Of a DNA stretch of 13,385 nucleotides, positions 7,072-13,385 are shown piece by piece. The stretch lies in NCBI GenBank assembly GCA_945877965.1, contig CAMCTH010000055.1:1-13385 (forward strand), read 5' to 3'. The translations under genes and the position numbers were made by a program. Each line of letters begins with the position of its first letter. The first letter of the stretch is position 1. The stretch is from Planctomicrobium piriforme (lineage in GTDB: Bacteria > Planctomycetota > Planctomycetia > Pirellulales > PNKZ01). The notes under the pieces are model-generated. The model saw only the letters and a list, made by a program, of their open reading frames with translations, searched no databases and was not told where the DNA came from.

Positions 7072-7830
7072 ATGCATCTCGGACTCGTCACGTACCAATG
7101 GGGCAAAGATTGGGACCTGCCGACGTTGCTCAAGAACTTGCAGCTCACCGGCTTCAAGGGCGTCGAGTTGCGGAGCACGCACAAGCACGGCGTCGAGCCG
7201 ACGCTCGATAAGGCGGCCCGCAAAGACGTGGCGAAGCAGTTCGCCGATGCGGGCATTACGTTCGTCGGCCCCGGCAGTGCTTGCGAATACCATTCGCCCG
7301 ATCCGTCCGTGCTCAAGAAGAACATCGACGAGACGAAGGCCTTCATCGAGTTGGCCCACGATTGCGGCGCGACCGGCGTGAAGGTCCGCCCCAACGGTCT
7401 CCCCGCCGAAGTGCCGGTCGCCAAGACCGTCGAGCAGATCGGCAAGTCGCTCAACGAAGTCGCGCAGTTCGGCTCCGGCTACGGCATCGACATCCGCGTC
7501 GAAGTCCACGGCAAAGGGACGCAAGAACTGCCGATCATGCAGCAGATCATGGCCGTGGCCGATCATCCGAACGTCAAAGTCTGCTGGAACTGCAATCCGA
7601 CCGACATGAACGGCGCAGGCCTCGCCGCGAACTTCGCGATGGTCGCCAAGCGGATCGGCACGGTCCACATCCACGAGTTGATCAGCACGTACCCGTGGAC
7701 CGATCTCTTCAGCCTGCTCAAAGGGACCGGCTTCCAAGGTTGGACGCTGCTCGAAGAAAGCAACACCACGACCGACCCGATCCGCGTGATGCAGTACTAC
7801 CGCATGCTCTGGGAACGAATGACGGCGTAA
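7072..7830 (+). CDS. Sugar phosphate isomerase/epimerase-like TIM-barrel protein
   Basis: This 252-residue protein has the xylose-isomerase-like (AP endonuclease 2) TIM-barrel pattern. Strand 1 is MHLGLVTYQW, followed by GFKGVELRS (27-35) with Glu32. The later strands carry the usual metal-site residues: Glu144 and His146 in IRVEVHGKG, Asn173, Asn175 and Asp178 in CWNCNPTDM, His199 and His201 in VHIHEL, and Glu228 in LLEES. Known relatives isomerise or epimerise sugars, hydroxypyruvate or inosose with a divalent metal; the substrate here is unknown. Many planctomycete members have Tat signals, but this one starts directly at strand 1 and should be cytoplasmic. A Shine-Dalgarno AAGGA precedes the start. 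The gene ends the + block, 6 bases from the stop of the oppositely oriented hydrolase, and no terminator hairpin is seen between them. Confidence 0.85.
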   Translation: MHLGLVTYQWGKDWDLPTLLKNLQLTGFKGVELRSTHKHGVEPTLDKAARKDVAKQFADAGITFVGPGSACEYHSPDPSVLKKNIDETKAFIELAHDCGATGVKVRPNGLPAEVPVAKTVEQIGKSLNEVAQFGSGYGIDIRVEVHGKGTQELPIMQQIMAVADHPNVKVCWNCNPTDMNGAGLAANFAMVAKRIGTVHIHELISTYPWTDLFSLLKGTGFQGWTLLEESNTTTDPIRVMQYYRMLWERMTA

Positions 7831-7836
7831 TAGGCA

Positions 7837-8631
7837 CTACTTCAGGCGATCGATAAACGTCGTCAGCAGCGAATTAAATTCCTGCGGGCTTTCCATCGGG
7901 GCCATGTGGCCGACCCCTTCCATGACGTGGAACTCCGCGCCGGGGATCTGCGCCGTGAACTCGCGCATTTCGTCGACCGGCGAGATCGCATCCTCGCGAC
8001 CGACGACGGAGAGCGTCGGCGTGTTGATCTTCGACAGCCAAGGGCGAACGTCTTCGCGCTCGGCCAAGCCTCGCTGTCCGGCGGCGAGTCCTTGCGGGTC
8101 GGTTCGTTCGATCATCGCCCGCACGGCGGCGACGACGTCGGGCTGTTCCTTAAACGTTGCCGGGGCGAAGAGCTTGGTCGGCATCGCTTCGGCGACGGCC
8201 GAGGTCCCGAAGTTCAGCACATGCGTCGCCATCTTGCGTCGCGTCTCGGCCGCCTCGGGTGTGTCGCCGGCCGCTTTCGTATCGCAGAGCACGAGTCCGC
8301 GCAATCGTGAAGCATGCCGCTGCACGAACTGCCACGCGACGTACCCGCCCATCGACAGGCCGCAGAAAACGACCGGCTCCGTCACGTTCAACGCGTCCAG
8401 CAACGCGGCGACATCGTCGGCCAACTGCGTCATCGTCGTCGTGCCCGGCACGACCTCAGTGGCTCCGAAACCGCGCAGATCCGGCGCGATAATGCGGTAG
8501 CGATCGGCCAACTCGAATTGACCCGCCCACATCGCGTGCGTCAGCGGAAAGCCGTGGATGAAGACGAGCGGGAGGCCGCGGCCTTCGTCGTATACCTGAT
8601 GACGAACGCCGTTCACGGTCAACGATTTCAT
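7837..8631 (-). CDS. Alpha/beta hydrolase (3-oxoadipate enol-lactonase-like fold)
   Basis: This 264-residue single-domain hydrolase has a full triad. The nucleophile is Ser93 in CGLSMGGYVAW, the acid is Asp214 in VVGREDAISPV, and the base is His242 in GVGHMAPMESP. The oxyanion-hole strand is VFIHGFPLTHAMW (23-35). The overall pattern (APDLRGFG, GLSMGG, GHMAPMESP) resembles the enol-lactonase, haloperoxidase and esterase branch, but no residue fixes the substrate. No catabolic protocatechuate genes are nearby, so an aromatic-degradation role is unsupported. There is no signal peptide. The ATG lies 3 bases after the stop of the upstream hydrolase gene, so they are almost certainly one transcript with linked translation. 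It meets the + strand isomerase gene tail to tail. Confidence 0.88.
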   Translation of the reverse strand: MKSLTVNGVRHQVYDEGRGLPLVFIHGFPLTHAMWAGQFELADRYRIIAPDLRGFGATEVVPGTTTMTQLADDVAALLDALNVTEPVVFCGLSMGGYVAWQFVQRHASRLRGLVLCDTKAAGDTPEAAETRRKMATHVLNFGTSAVAEAMPTKLFAPATFKEQPDVVAAVRAMIERTDPQGLAAGQRGLAEREDVRPWLSKINTPTLSVVGREDAISPVDEMREFTAQIPGAEFHVMEGVGHMAPMESPQEFNSLLTTFIDRLK

Positions 8632-8634
8632 AGT

Positions 8635-9561
8635 TTAAGATTTCAGATGTTTCGCGAAGGTCTGTTTCACCCGTTCCCACATGGCCGGGCTCAGCTCGTG
8701 GCCGACGTCCGGCTCGATGAACGAGGTAAAATTCTCTTCGGCATGGACTGCTTCGTACGCGCGGGCGATCGTCTCGATGCCGGCCTTCGCCTCCGGCATG
8801 GGCGTGCCGTAGTCGGTCTCGCCGAGATTCAAATGCAGAGCCCGCGGGGCGATGAGCGATGCCATTTCCGGGACGTCGCCGTACTTGAGCAAGCCCGGGA
8901 TGAAGTTCGGGAAGCAGTGCAAAATCTCGGCGCGGTTGATCGCCGCGAGCGTCGGGAAACAGCAGTTGCCGATGACCACCTTGAGTCGCGGCTCCCAGGG
9001 GCCGATCAGATACGAATGCGTCGAACCCATTGAATGGCCGTAGCAGCCGAGTTGGTCGGCCTGCACCTCGGGGCGGGTGATGAGATAGTCGACCGCGCGG
9101 CGCATATCGAGAATGTTTTTCCACGCCAGGCATTGGCCGTTCGTCACGTACTTCAAGAACAAGAACCGCTCGAGCGCCGCCCCCTTGAGCTTGCCGACTT
9201 GCCGCTCGCCGAAGCCGGCCGCATCGGGACAGAGTGCCACGTAGCCTTCGCGGGCCAAGTGTACGCCCGTGTGATGCATCTCCGCGCCGCCGAGTCCGGC
9301 CGGCTCGGTCTTGCCGATGCCGTAGGCCCCGTTGTGCTGATGCCAGACGCAGACGGCCGGCGCGGGCTTCGCACGATCGACGCCCGCCGGAATGACGACG
9401 TACGCCGGCACCCGTTCGCCCGGCTCGACCTGATACGTCACCTTCTCCAGGCGGTAGCCGTCGTGCTCGGTCGTCTCTTCGACGCGCGGCTCCAGCGGAC
9501 ACGGCTCGGGCCACGGCCCGCCGAGACATTCGAGCAAGCGTTCCTTGAAGTCGACGCGCAT
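8635..9561 (-). CDS. Alpha/beta hydrolase of the dienelactone hydrolase / acetyl-xylan-esterase-like type
   Basis: The 308-residue protein has a central hydrolase fold. The nucleophile is Ser177 in CYGHSMGST, the likely acid is Asp250 (or Glu248) in NLGETDYGTP, and the base is His288 in EPDVGHELSP. YVVIPAGV with CVWHQHNG (55-78) provides the early strands and oxyanion region. The preserved DMRRAVDYLITRPEVQ (152-167) is typical of large acyl-esterase-like planctomycete proteins. No signal peptide is visible, although many relatives are exported. Polysaccharide deacetylation is possible but unproven. The ATG at 9561 has no Shine-Dalgarno sequence; the 38 bases before it on the coding strand are pyrimidine-rich instead. 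It is translated just ahead of the second, unrelated-looking hydrolase. Confidence 0.87.
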   Translation of the reverse strand: MRVDFKERLLECLGGPWPEPCPLEPRVEETTEHDGYRLEKVTYQVEPGERVPAYVVIPAGVDRAKPAPAVCVWHQHNGAYGIGKTEPAGLGGAEMHHTGVHLAREGYVALCPDAAGFGERQVGKLKGAALERFLFLKYVTNGQCLAWKNILDMRRAVDYLITRPEVQADQLGCYGHSMGSTHSYLIGPWEPRLKVVIGNCCFPTLAAINRAEILHCFPNFIPGLLKYGDVPEMASLIAPRALHLNLGETDYGTPMPEAKAGIETIARAYEAVHAEENFTSFIEPDVGHELSPAMWERVKQTFAKHLKS

Positions 9562-9648
9562 GGGAAGACAAAGGGGAAGGTGGAGGGCGGAAGGGGGAAT
9601 ATCCGCGGCACATCATCAATGAGAACGACGCCGTCGCGAGTTCCTGTT
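9562..9648. repeat. Gap with a purine-rich 7-base periodic tract
   Basis: Bases 9562-9596 of the + strand divide into five heptamers (three of them GAAGGTG, GAGGGCG, GAAGGGG, then a decayed copy at 9597-9603). The + strand is nearly all purine, so the coding strand before the hydrolase start is a C/T run. No inverted partner arm is visible in the remaining 45 bases up to the TPR gene stop. No promoter or terminator is evident. Confidence 0.5.
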
Positions 9649-11451
9649 CTACTTGCCGGCCTTCTGCTTAGCCAGCGCCGCTTGGAATTCGGCGAGTTGG
9701 CGCTTCATCGGCTCGGAATGCGGGTCGAGTTCGATGGCCCGCGACTGCTGCTTCACGGCGTTCTCGTAATCGCCGAGCGCGAAGTAACAGCGACCGAGCG
9801 TGTCGAGATGCCCCGGATTGTCGGGCTTAATCTCCAGCGACTTCAGCGACGCCTGGACCGCTTCCTTGAAATCCCCTTCGGTGTTGCTGATGAGCCACGC
9901 CAGTTGGTTGTAGGGCGTGTCGTCCTCGGGCGAAGCTTGAATCTGGGCTCGATAGTCTGCGATCGACTCGCCGATGAGCTTGATCACCCGCTCGCGGACC
10001 GTCGCGTGCAGGTCCTTCACGCGATAGAGCGCGATGAGCACTTCGGTATCGTGCGGGTCTTCGCCGAGTCCTTCGAGCAGGTGCCGCACTTGCTCTTTCG
10101 AGTCCCCTTGGCTCTCGGCATGAGCGGCGTAGAAGTAATGAGCCCGCGCGCGATTGGCCGACAGATTGCGGCCCGACTCGGAGAGGTCGATGCCGTTCGC
10201 AACGGCCGCTTCCATCCCCTTCGAGGCGTCGTCGAGAATCTTGCCCGCCTCGAGATCGAGTTGACGTTCGTGCAACGCTTCACCGAACATGATCTGCGCG
10301 GTCAGCGTCAGCGGATCGCCCGGCCTGCCGAGTGCGATCGACGCGCGATACTCGACGTCGGACCACTCGTGATATCCTTTGCGGTGCAGCGCGATGGCCG
10401 TGATGATGTGCTGGCGTTGATCTTCGGCGTTCAGCTTGGCCGCCGCGGCGACGTAACGTGCGACCTCCGCGGTCTTGCCTTGTAACTGATAGGCCCGGGC
10501 CACGGTGTACGACACCATCGCGTCCTGTTGAATCCGATCGGCAAAGCGGAGCACGACTTGATCCAACTCGGTCCAGGCCTTGCGCTCGATCAACGTCTCC
10601 AGCACTTCGGTCAGCGCGGTCGCATCGTTCTGCTCAAGTGCGACCATACTGATCAGCGCGGCGAGCGCGTCTTGCGGGCGATCGAGCTTCTTGAACAACT
10701 CCGACTGGCGACGGAGGAGGCTCATGACGATGTCGGGCCGCGAGCGATGCGGATACTGCCGCAGGACCTGCTCCTCGGCCTCGGCGAGCTTTTGCAACTC
10801 GACGACTCCGGCGGCCGGATTGTTTTGCGCCGTCAGATAGGCGCGAACCCAAGCGGCGGCCGGACGGGGACTTCCTTCAAGAGCGGTCCGCAGCAACTTC
10901 TCGCGGGCCGGCCAATCGGTCTCCGCCGTCGTCTTCTGCTCCATGATCCGCACGGCTGCCCACTTCGAGAGCATCGGCGAACGCTCGAATCGAACTATGC
11001 GGCAGAGGGCCGACAACGGCGCGGAGTCGGGCAACGTGCTGAGTTGCGTGATCGTGTTGACGCGCGTCGTCTCGTCCATCCCTTCGTAATTTTGCAGTTG
11101 GTCGCGGACTTCGACCGGATCGGCCGGGTCGACCCAATTGATTCGGATGACGCGTAAGAGATACGCGAGTCGCTCGGAGGTCTCGATGTCGCGGGTGCGG
11201 TCGAGCTCTTCGCTGAGAATGTCGAAGCCTTTGGCGCCGATGCGAACGAGTTCGGCCTGCGCCTTTTCGCGCGCGAAGTAGTCGTCGGCCCCGAGCAGCT
11301 TGATCAACGCTGCGATCTGCTGCGGATCGACGGGGGGCGGAGGCGTGGGCTCCGACTCAGCGGCGCGGGCCGAGGTCGCGAAGAGGCTGACGCTGAGAAT
11401 CGCCACGCTCGCAAGCGCGGCCGAGGCGAACGTTCGCAGAGGGACGATCAT
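9649..11451 (-). CDS. Secreted HEAT/TPR-repeat protein, function unknown
   Basis: The 600-residue protein begins with a Sec-type signal peptide: Arg6, a hydrophobic stretch (9-25) and a likely signal peptidase I cut after SARA (residue 30). A short Pro-rich spacer follows (35-40). Residues about 43-130 look like a HEAT-type helical unit (IAALIKLLGADDYFAREKAQAEL). The middle is mostly helical, with EEQVLRQYPHRSRPDIV and later helices suggestive of degenerate TPRs. The end has two clear TPRs: about 511-543 (YNQLAWLI to LEIKPDN) and 546-579 (LDTLGRCYFALGDYENAV to AIELDPH). TPR/HEAT proteins usually hold other proteins together, here in the periplasm-like space. No enzyme motif was seen. The start is supported by GGGAG six bases upstream. 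The next gene downstream on the strand is a hydrolase 87 bases away. Confidence 0.85.
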   Translation of the reverse strand: MIVPLRTFASAALASVAILSVSLFATSARAAESEPTPPPPVDPQQIAALIKLLGADDYFAREKAQAELVRIGAKGFDILSEELDRTRDIETSERLAYLLRVIRINWVDPADPVEVRDQLQNYEGMDETTRVNTITQLSTLPDSAPLSALCRIVRFERSPMLSKWAAVRIMEQKTTAETDWPAREKLLRTALEGSPRPAAAWVRAYLTAQNNPAAGVVELQKLAEAEEQVLRQYPHRSRPDIVMSLLRRQSELFKKLDRPQDALAALISMVALEQNDATALTEVLETLIERKAWTELDQVVLRFADRIQQDAMVSYTVARAYQLQGKTAEVARYVAAAAKLNAEDQRQHIITAIALHRKGYHEWSDVEYRASIALGRPGDPLTLTAQIMFGEALHERQLDLEAGKILDDASKGMEAAVANGIDLSESGRNLSANRARAHYFYAAHAESQGDSKEQVRHLLEGLGEDPHDTEVLIALYRVKDLHATVRERVIKLIGESIADYRAQIQASPEDDTPYNQLAWLISNTEGDFKEAVQASLKSLEIKPDNPGHLDTLGRCYFALGDYENAVKQQSRAIELDPHSEPMKRQLAEFQAALAKQKAGK

Positions 11452-11457
11452 AGTCAG

Positions 11458-11462
11458 CTCCC
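11458..11462 (-). promoter_or_regulatory. Shine-Dalgarno site of the TPR protein gene
   Basis: On the - strand GGGAG lies six bases before the ATG at 11451. It is one of two good Shine-Dalgarno matches in the window and fixes this start together with the signal peptide. Confidence 0.6.
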
Positions 11463-11495
11463 AATCCTGATCCGTGCCGGCATCCTGATACGTTC

Positions 11496-11525
11496 AGCAT
11501 AGCCGTCGCCGGGTGACGGCGGCAA
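11496..11525 (-). promoter_or_regulatory. Candidate sigma-70-like promoter with palindrome in the spacer
   Basis: On the - strand TTGCCG (11520-11525) and TATGCT (11496-11501) are 18 bases apart and each matches the consensus boxes at four of six positions. They would give a leader of about 35-40 bases for the TPR gene. An imperfect palindrome, GCCGTC (11502-11507) against GACGGC (11515-11520), occupies the spacer and could be an operator. The match is weak and planctomycete promoter consensus is uncertain. The rest of the 147-base gap (11452-11598) shows nothing else. Confidence 0.25.
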
Positions 11526-11598
11526 GCGAGGTCTTCGGCCGGCGAGAGTTCCGAGCCGTTAAATGCCGAGACGGGAGCTGTTCGGCAAAACCGTCGGA

Positions 11599-12264
11599 TT
11601 ATTCATATGCAATCGGACAGCCGCGCGGGCGGGTCTCGATCGTCTCGGGCTCGCGGCCGGCGACGACGGCCGTCAGAGCGTCGCGGAGATAAGCGTGCTT
11701 CACCGCGTCCGGGTCGTTCCAGCTATCGTCGATCGTTCCCAAGTAGGCGATCGTCCGATCGGGCCGGAGCACGAAGACCTCGGGCGTGACGCGGACGCCG
11801 TAGTCGCGGCCCGACTGCTGCGACGGATCGTGCAAGTACGGGAACGGGAACTTCCGCTCGGTCGCATGCTTCTTCATCGCCGGCAAAGCGTCGACCTCGC
11901 TGAGTCCGCAACTGACGGCGACGAAGCGAACGCCCTGCGGCGCAAACTCCTTGGCCAGCGCGAAGAGCCGATCTTCGTAACCGCCCGCCACGGGACAGTG
12001 ATTGCAGGTGAAGACGAGCACGACCGCTTTGCCGCCGTCGAGGTACTCGGCCAGCGAGTGCGGCTTGTCGTCGACGCCGACGAGATTGACGAACGACTTG
12101 CCGACGTCGCCTGCCGAGACGGCTTTGTTGAACTTGCCCGCACCGGCGACGGCGGGAAACATCAAGCAACCCATCCCCAGCACCAAGGCGGTCAGGCCGA
12201 ACGGCGCGGCACGGAACTTACCGGCTCCGATTGGGAATTTGAGATTTGAAATTGGCGATTTCAT
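11599..12264 (-). CDS. Exported Prx-like1 (AhpC/TSA type) thiol redoxin
   Basis: This 221-residue protein matches the peroxiredoxin-like group with a CxxC motif. It has FTCNHCPV (Cys87 and Cys90), YEDRLFALAKEF (96-107), FPYLHD (141-146), YGVRVTPEVFVL (155-166), YLGTIDDSW (174-182) and the C-terminal GCPIAY (215-220, Cys216). The hydrophobic stretch 20-42 (GLTALVLGMGCLMFPAVAGA) looks like a signal peptide or anchor, so it probably acts outside the cytoplasm. The real partner is unknown; thiol oxidoreductase rather than classical peroxidase is likely because of the CxxC. The ATG overlaps the stop of the response-regulator gene (ATGA), which implies linked translation. Oddly, residues 3-12 (SPISNLKFPI) are encoded by a heptamer tract like those between genes, so the first dozen residues may be a recent extension. 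Confidence 0.87.
   Translation of the reverse strand: MKSPISNLKFPIGAGKFRAAPFGLTALVLGMGCLMFPAVAGAGKFNKAVSAGDVGKSFVNLVGVDDKPHSLAEYLDGGKAVVLVFTCNHCPVAGGYEDRLFALAKEFAPQGVRFVAVSCGLSEVDALPAMKKHATERKFPFPYLHDPSQQSGRDYGVRVTPEVFVLRPDRTIAYLGTIDDSWNDPDAVKHAYLRDALTAVVAGREPETIETRPRGCPIAYE
12231..12258. repeat. Heptamer tract (TTTGARA type) inside the redoxin 5' end
   Basis: On the + strand four consecutive heptamers (TTGGGAA, TTTGAGA and two more ending at 12258) keep an exact 7-base period. They are AT-rich in an otherwise GC-rich setting. On the - strand they begin four bases inside the redoxin start codon and encode residues 3-12. Because 7 is not a multiple of 3, the protein does not show a repeat. 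Confidence 0.6.
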
Positions 12265-12722
12265 TTCGTGCCGGGTCCGACCGTGTCTTCCATCCGTGCG
12301 ATGTATTGGCGGAGCCGTTCGACTTCGTCGACGACGTGTCGCAGCTTGAGCATGTTGTCGACTCGCTTGAGGAGTTCGACCTTGTTGACCGGCTTGCTCA
12401 AAAAATCGTCGGTCCCCGCCTGCACGGCCCGTTCGATGTCGCCGAGTTCGTTCAAGGCGGTGACCATCAGGATCATCACCGACTTCGTGGCCGGGTCGCC
12501 CTTGAGCTTCTTGCAGACCTCGAAGCCGCTGAGCTTCGGCATCATGACGTCGAGCAAGATCAGGTCGGGCTGGAACGAGGCGACCTTGTCGAGTGTGTCC
12601 TTGCCGTCGACGGCGATGCCGATCTCGCAGTCGCGTTCGGCCAAGAAGGCTTCGAGCAACTCGACGTTCACGGCGTTGTCGTCGGCGATGAGAATGCGAC
12701 TACGGGCGGCGACTTCGGTCAT
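12261..12722 (-). CDS. Single-domain response regulator (CheY-like receiver) with C-terminal helix
   Basis: From the ATG at 12722 the protein is 153 residues. The receiver domain (about 9-120) is complete: acidic pair Asp14 and Asp15 in ILIADDNAVN, phosphoacceptor Asp58 in LILLDVMMPKLSG, Thr88 in MVTALNE and Lys110 in FLSKPVNK. Residues about 113-147 (VELLKRVDNMLKLRHVVDEVERLRQYIARMED) look like one long helix or coiled coil. There is no DNA-binding or enzyme output domain, so it probably acts through protein contact or phosphate relay. A GTG at 12755 would add 11 residues, but that codon lies in the hairpin after glyA and the added residues are not receiver-like, so I prefer 12722. No sensor kinase is in the window. 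It overlaps the redoxin gene by the ATGA junction and follows glyA by 68 bases. Confidence 0.9.
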   Translation of the reverse strand: MTEVAARSRILIADDNAVNVELLEAFLAERDCEIGIAVDGKDTLDKVASFQPDLILLDVMMPKLSGFEVCKKLKGDPATKSVMILMVTALNELGDIERAVQAGTDDFLSKPVNKVELLKRVDNMLKLRHVVDEVERLRQYIARMEDTVGPGTK

Positions 12723-12754
12723 AAAGGTCAACTTGGTTTGCGAGATACAAAACA

Positions 12755-12773
12755 CGCGGGGACGAGCCCCGCG
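12755..12773 (-). terminator. Hairpin after glyA, possible intrinsic terminator
   Basis: CGCGGGG and its perfect complement CCCCGCG flank a 5-base loop, 17 bases beyond the glyA stop on the - strand. The strand continues TGTTTTG, a modest T-rich tail, so termination is plausible but may be partial. Its core matches the hairpin region at 2697-2712 in 14 of 16 bases, so it could instead be a dispersed repeat. Confidence 0.45.
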
Positions 12774-12790
12774 GCTAAATGGAAAACGGA

Positions 12791-13385
12791 TTAGGACGCC
12801 GTGGCGGTGAGCTTGGCGGCCGGCACCGGGAACGATTCGCCCATCGTCGCGGCTTCGCTCCGAATGCGAGTCGTCAGGGCTTCGTCGTCCGGCGTCTTCA
12901 AAATCTGCACGATCCAGCCGCCGATCTTGCGCATCTCGTCGACGCCCATGCCGCGCGTCGTCAGCGCGGGCGTACCGAGGCGGATGCCCGACGGGTCGAG
13001 CGGCTTGCGTTGATCGTACGGGATCATGTTCTTGTTGGCTGTGATGTTGGCGCGTCCCAGGGCCGCTTCGGCAATCTTGCCGGTCGCGCCAACGCTGGTG
13101 ACGTCGACCAACATGAGGTGATTGTCGGTCCCACCGCTCGCCAACTTCAAGCCGCCGGCCATCAGCACCTCGGCCAGCGCCTTGGCGTTCGCGATCACCT
13201 GCTTGCCGTACTCCTTGAAGTCGGGGCGCAGGGCTTCGCCGAAACAGACCGCCTTACCGGCGATCACATGCATCAGCGGACCCCCTTGGATGCCGGGGAA
13301 CACCGTCCGATCGACGTCCTTCGCGTACTCCGCCTTGCACATGGTGATGCCGCCGCGCGGGCCGCGGAGAGTTTTGTGCGTCGTC
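12791..13385 (-). CDS. glyA: Serine hydroxymethyltransferase, C-terminal part
   Basis: The frame is open to the window edge, so only the last 198 or so codons are present. The first visible residues are TTHKTLRGPRGG; the Lys there (codon at 13373-13375) is the known pyridoxal-phosphate-binding residue. FPGIQGGPLMHVIAGKAVCF and the later NKNMIPYDQRKP and SGIRLGTPALTTRG are clear GlyA signatures. The enzyme interconverts serine and glycine with tetrahydrofolate, feeding one-carbon units in the cytoplasm. The ATG at 13342 (MCKAEYAK) is internal to the family alignment and not the start. A response-regulator gene lies 68 bases downstream beyond a hairpin. The visible part shows no frameshift or missing key residue. 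Confidence 0.97.
   Translation of the reverse strand, partial: TTHKTLRGPRGGITMCKAEYAKDVDRTVFPGIQGGPLMHVIAGKAVCFGEALRPDFKEYGKQVIANAKALAEVLMAGGLKLASGGTDNHLMLVDVTSVGATGKIAEAALGRANITANKNMIPYDQRKPLDPSGIRLGTPALTTRGMGVDEMRKIGGWIVQILKTPDDEALTTRIRSEAATMGESFPVPAAKLTATAS

Noticed and set aside
7831..7836. Bidirectional terminator at the convergent gene junction
   Set aside because: Only six bases separate the two stop codons and no stem-loop with T-tails is visible around them.
8456..9619. Second open frame on the - strand (387 codons)
   Set aside because: It is an out-of-frame shadow of the 8635-9561 hydrolase, Arg-rich and lacking hydrolase motifs, while the chosen frame has the full triad.
9034..10485. 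Open frame on the + strand (483 codons)
   Set aside because: It runs antisense through the esterase-like hydrolase, the gap and the TPR gene, and its residues mirror those genes rather than any family.
12246..12810. Two + strand open frames opposite the response regulator
   Set aside because: Both are antisense to a receiver domain with all its conserved residues and have low-quality composition.

Overview
The window reads like a piece of chromosome from a planctomycete, probably of the Pirellulales type. This is inferred from GC-rich codon use, a secreted HEAT/TPR protein, a LysM plus L,D-transpeptidase protein with a long Pro/Ala/Asn-rich stretch, Gfo/Idh/MocA and xylose-isomerase-like sugar enzymes, near absence of Shine-Dalgarno sequences, and short-period repeats between genes. 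No rRNA, tRNA, CRISPR array, integrase or transposase was seen, and every gap between genes is shorter than 200 bases.

Layout: seven genes run on the + strand from 1 to 7830. They are a 5'-truncated LysM/L,D-transpeptidase, pyrE (orotate phosphoribosyltransferase), an unrecognised protein with a possible PD-(D/E)XK-type nuclease core, a Gfo/Idh/MocA oxidoreductase, fabH-type ketoacyl-ACP synthase III, an M3-family oligoendopeptidase F and a sugar phosphate isomerase/epimerase-like TIM barrel. Six genes follow on the - strand, meeting the first block tail to tail with 6 bases between stops. Read in their own direction they are glyA (truncated by the window end), a single-domain response regulator, a Prx-like1 thiol redoxin (ATGA overlap with the regulator), a secreted HEAT/TPR protein, and two alpha/beta hydrolases 3 bases apart. 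Metabolically the set is mixed housekeeping (pyrimidine, one-carbon, fatty acid, peptide and sugar metabolism), not one pathway.

The most unusual content lies between the genes. Three gaps (1158-1286, 1872-1969, 4934-5096) are almost filled by elements of one design. Each has an arm of five degenerate heptamers (consensus GGTTCAG), a 25-76 base spacer, then an inverted arm of five heptamers. A fourth gap (6894-7071) has the same design built from an unrelated octamer (CGCNAAGG). Two further tracts with a 7-base period but other sequences lie at 9562-9603 (purine-rich) and 12231-12258 (TTTGARA-like, encoding part of the redoxin N-terminus). So a shared architecture recurs with different sequences at six of the twelve gene junctions. 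Two other gaps hold GC-rich hairpins sharing a 16-base motif. I do not recognise a named system that accounts for the 7-8 base periodic arms, and I consider them the best lead in the window.
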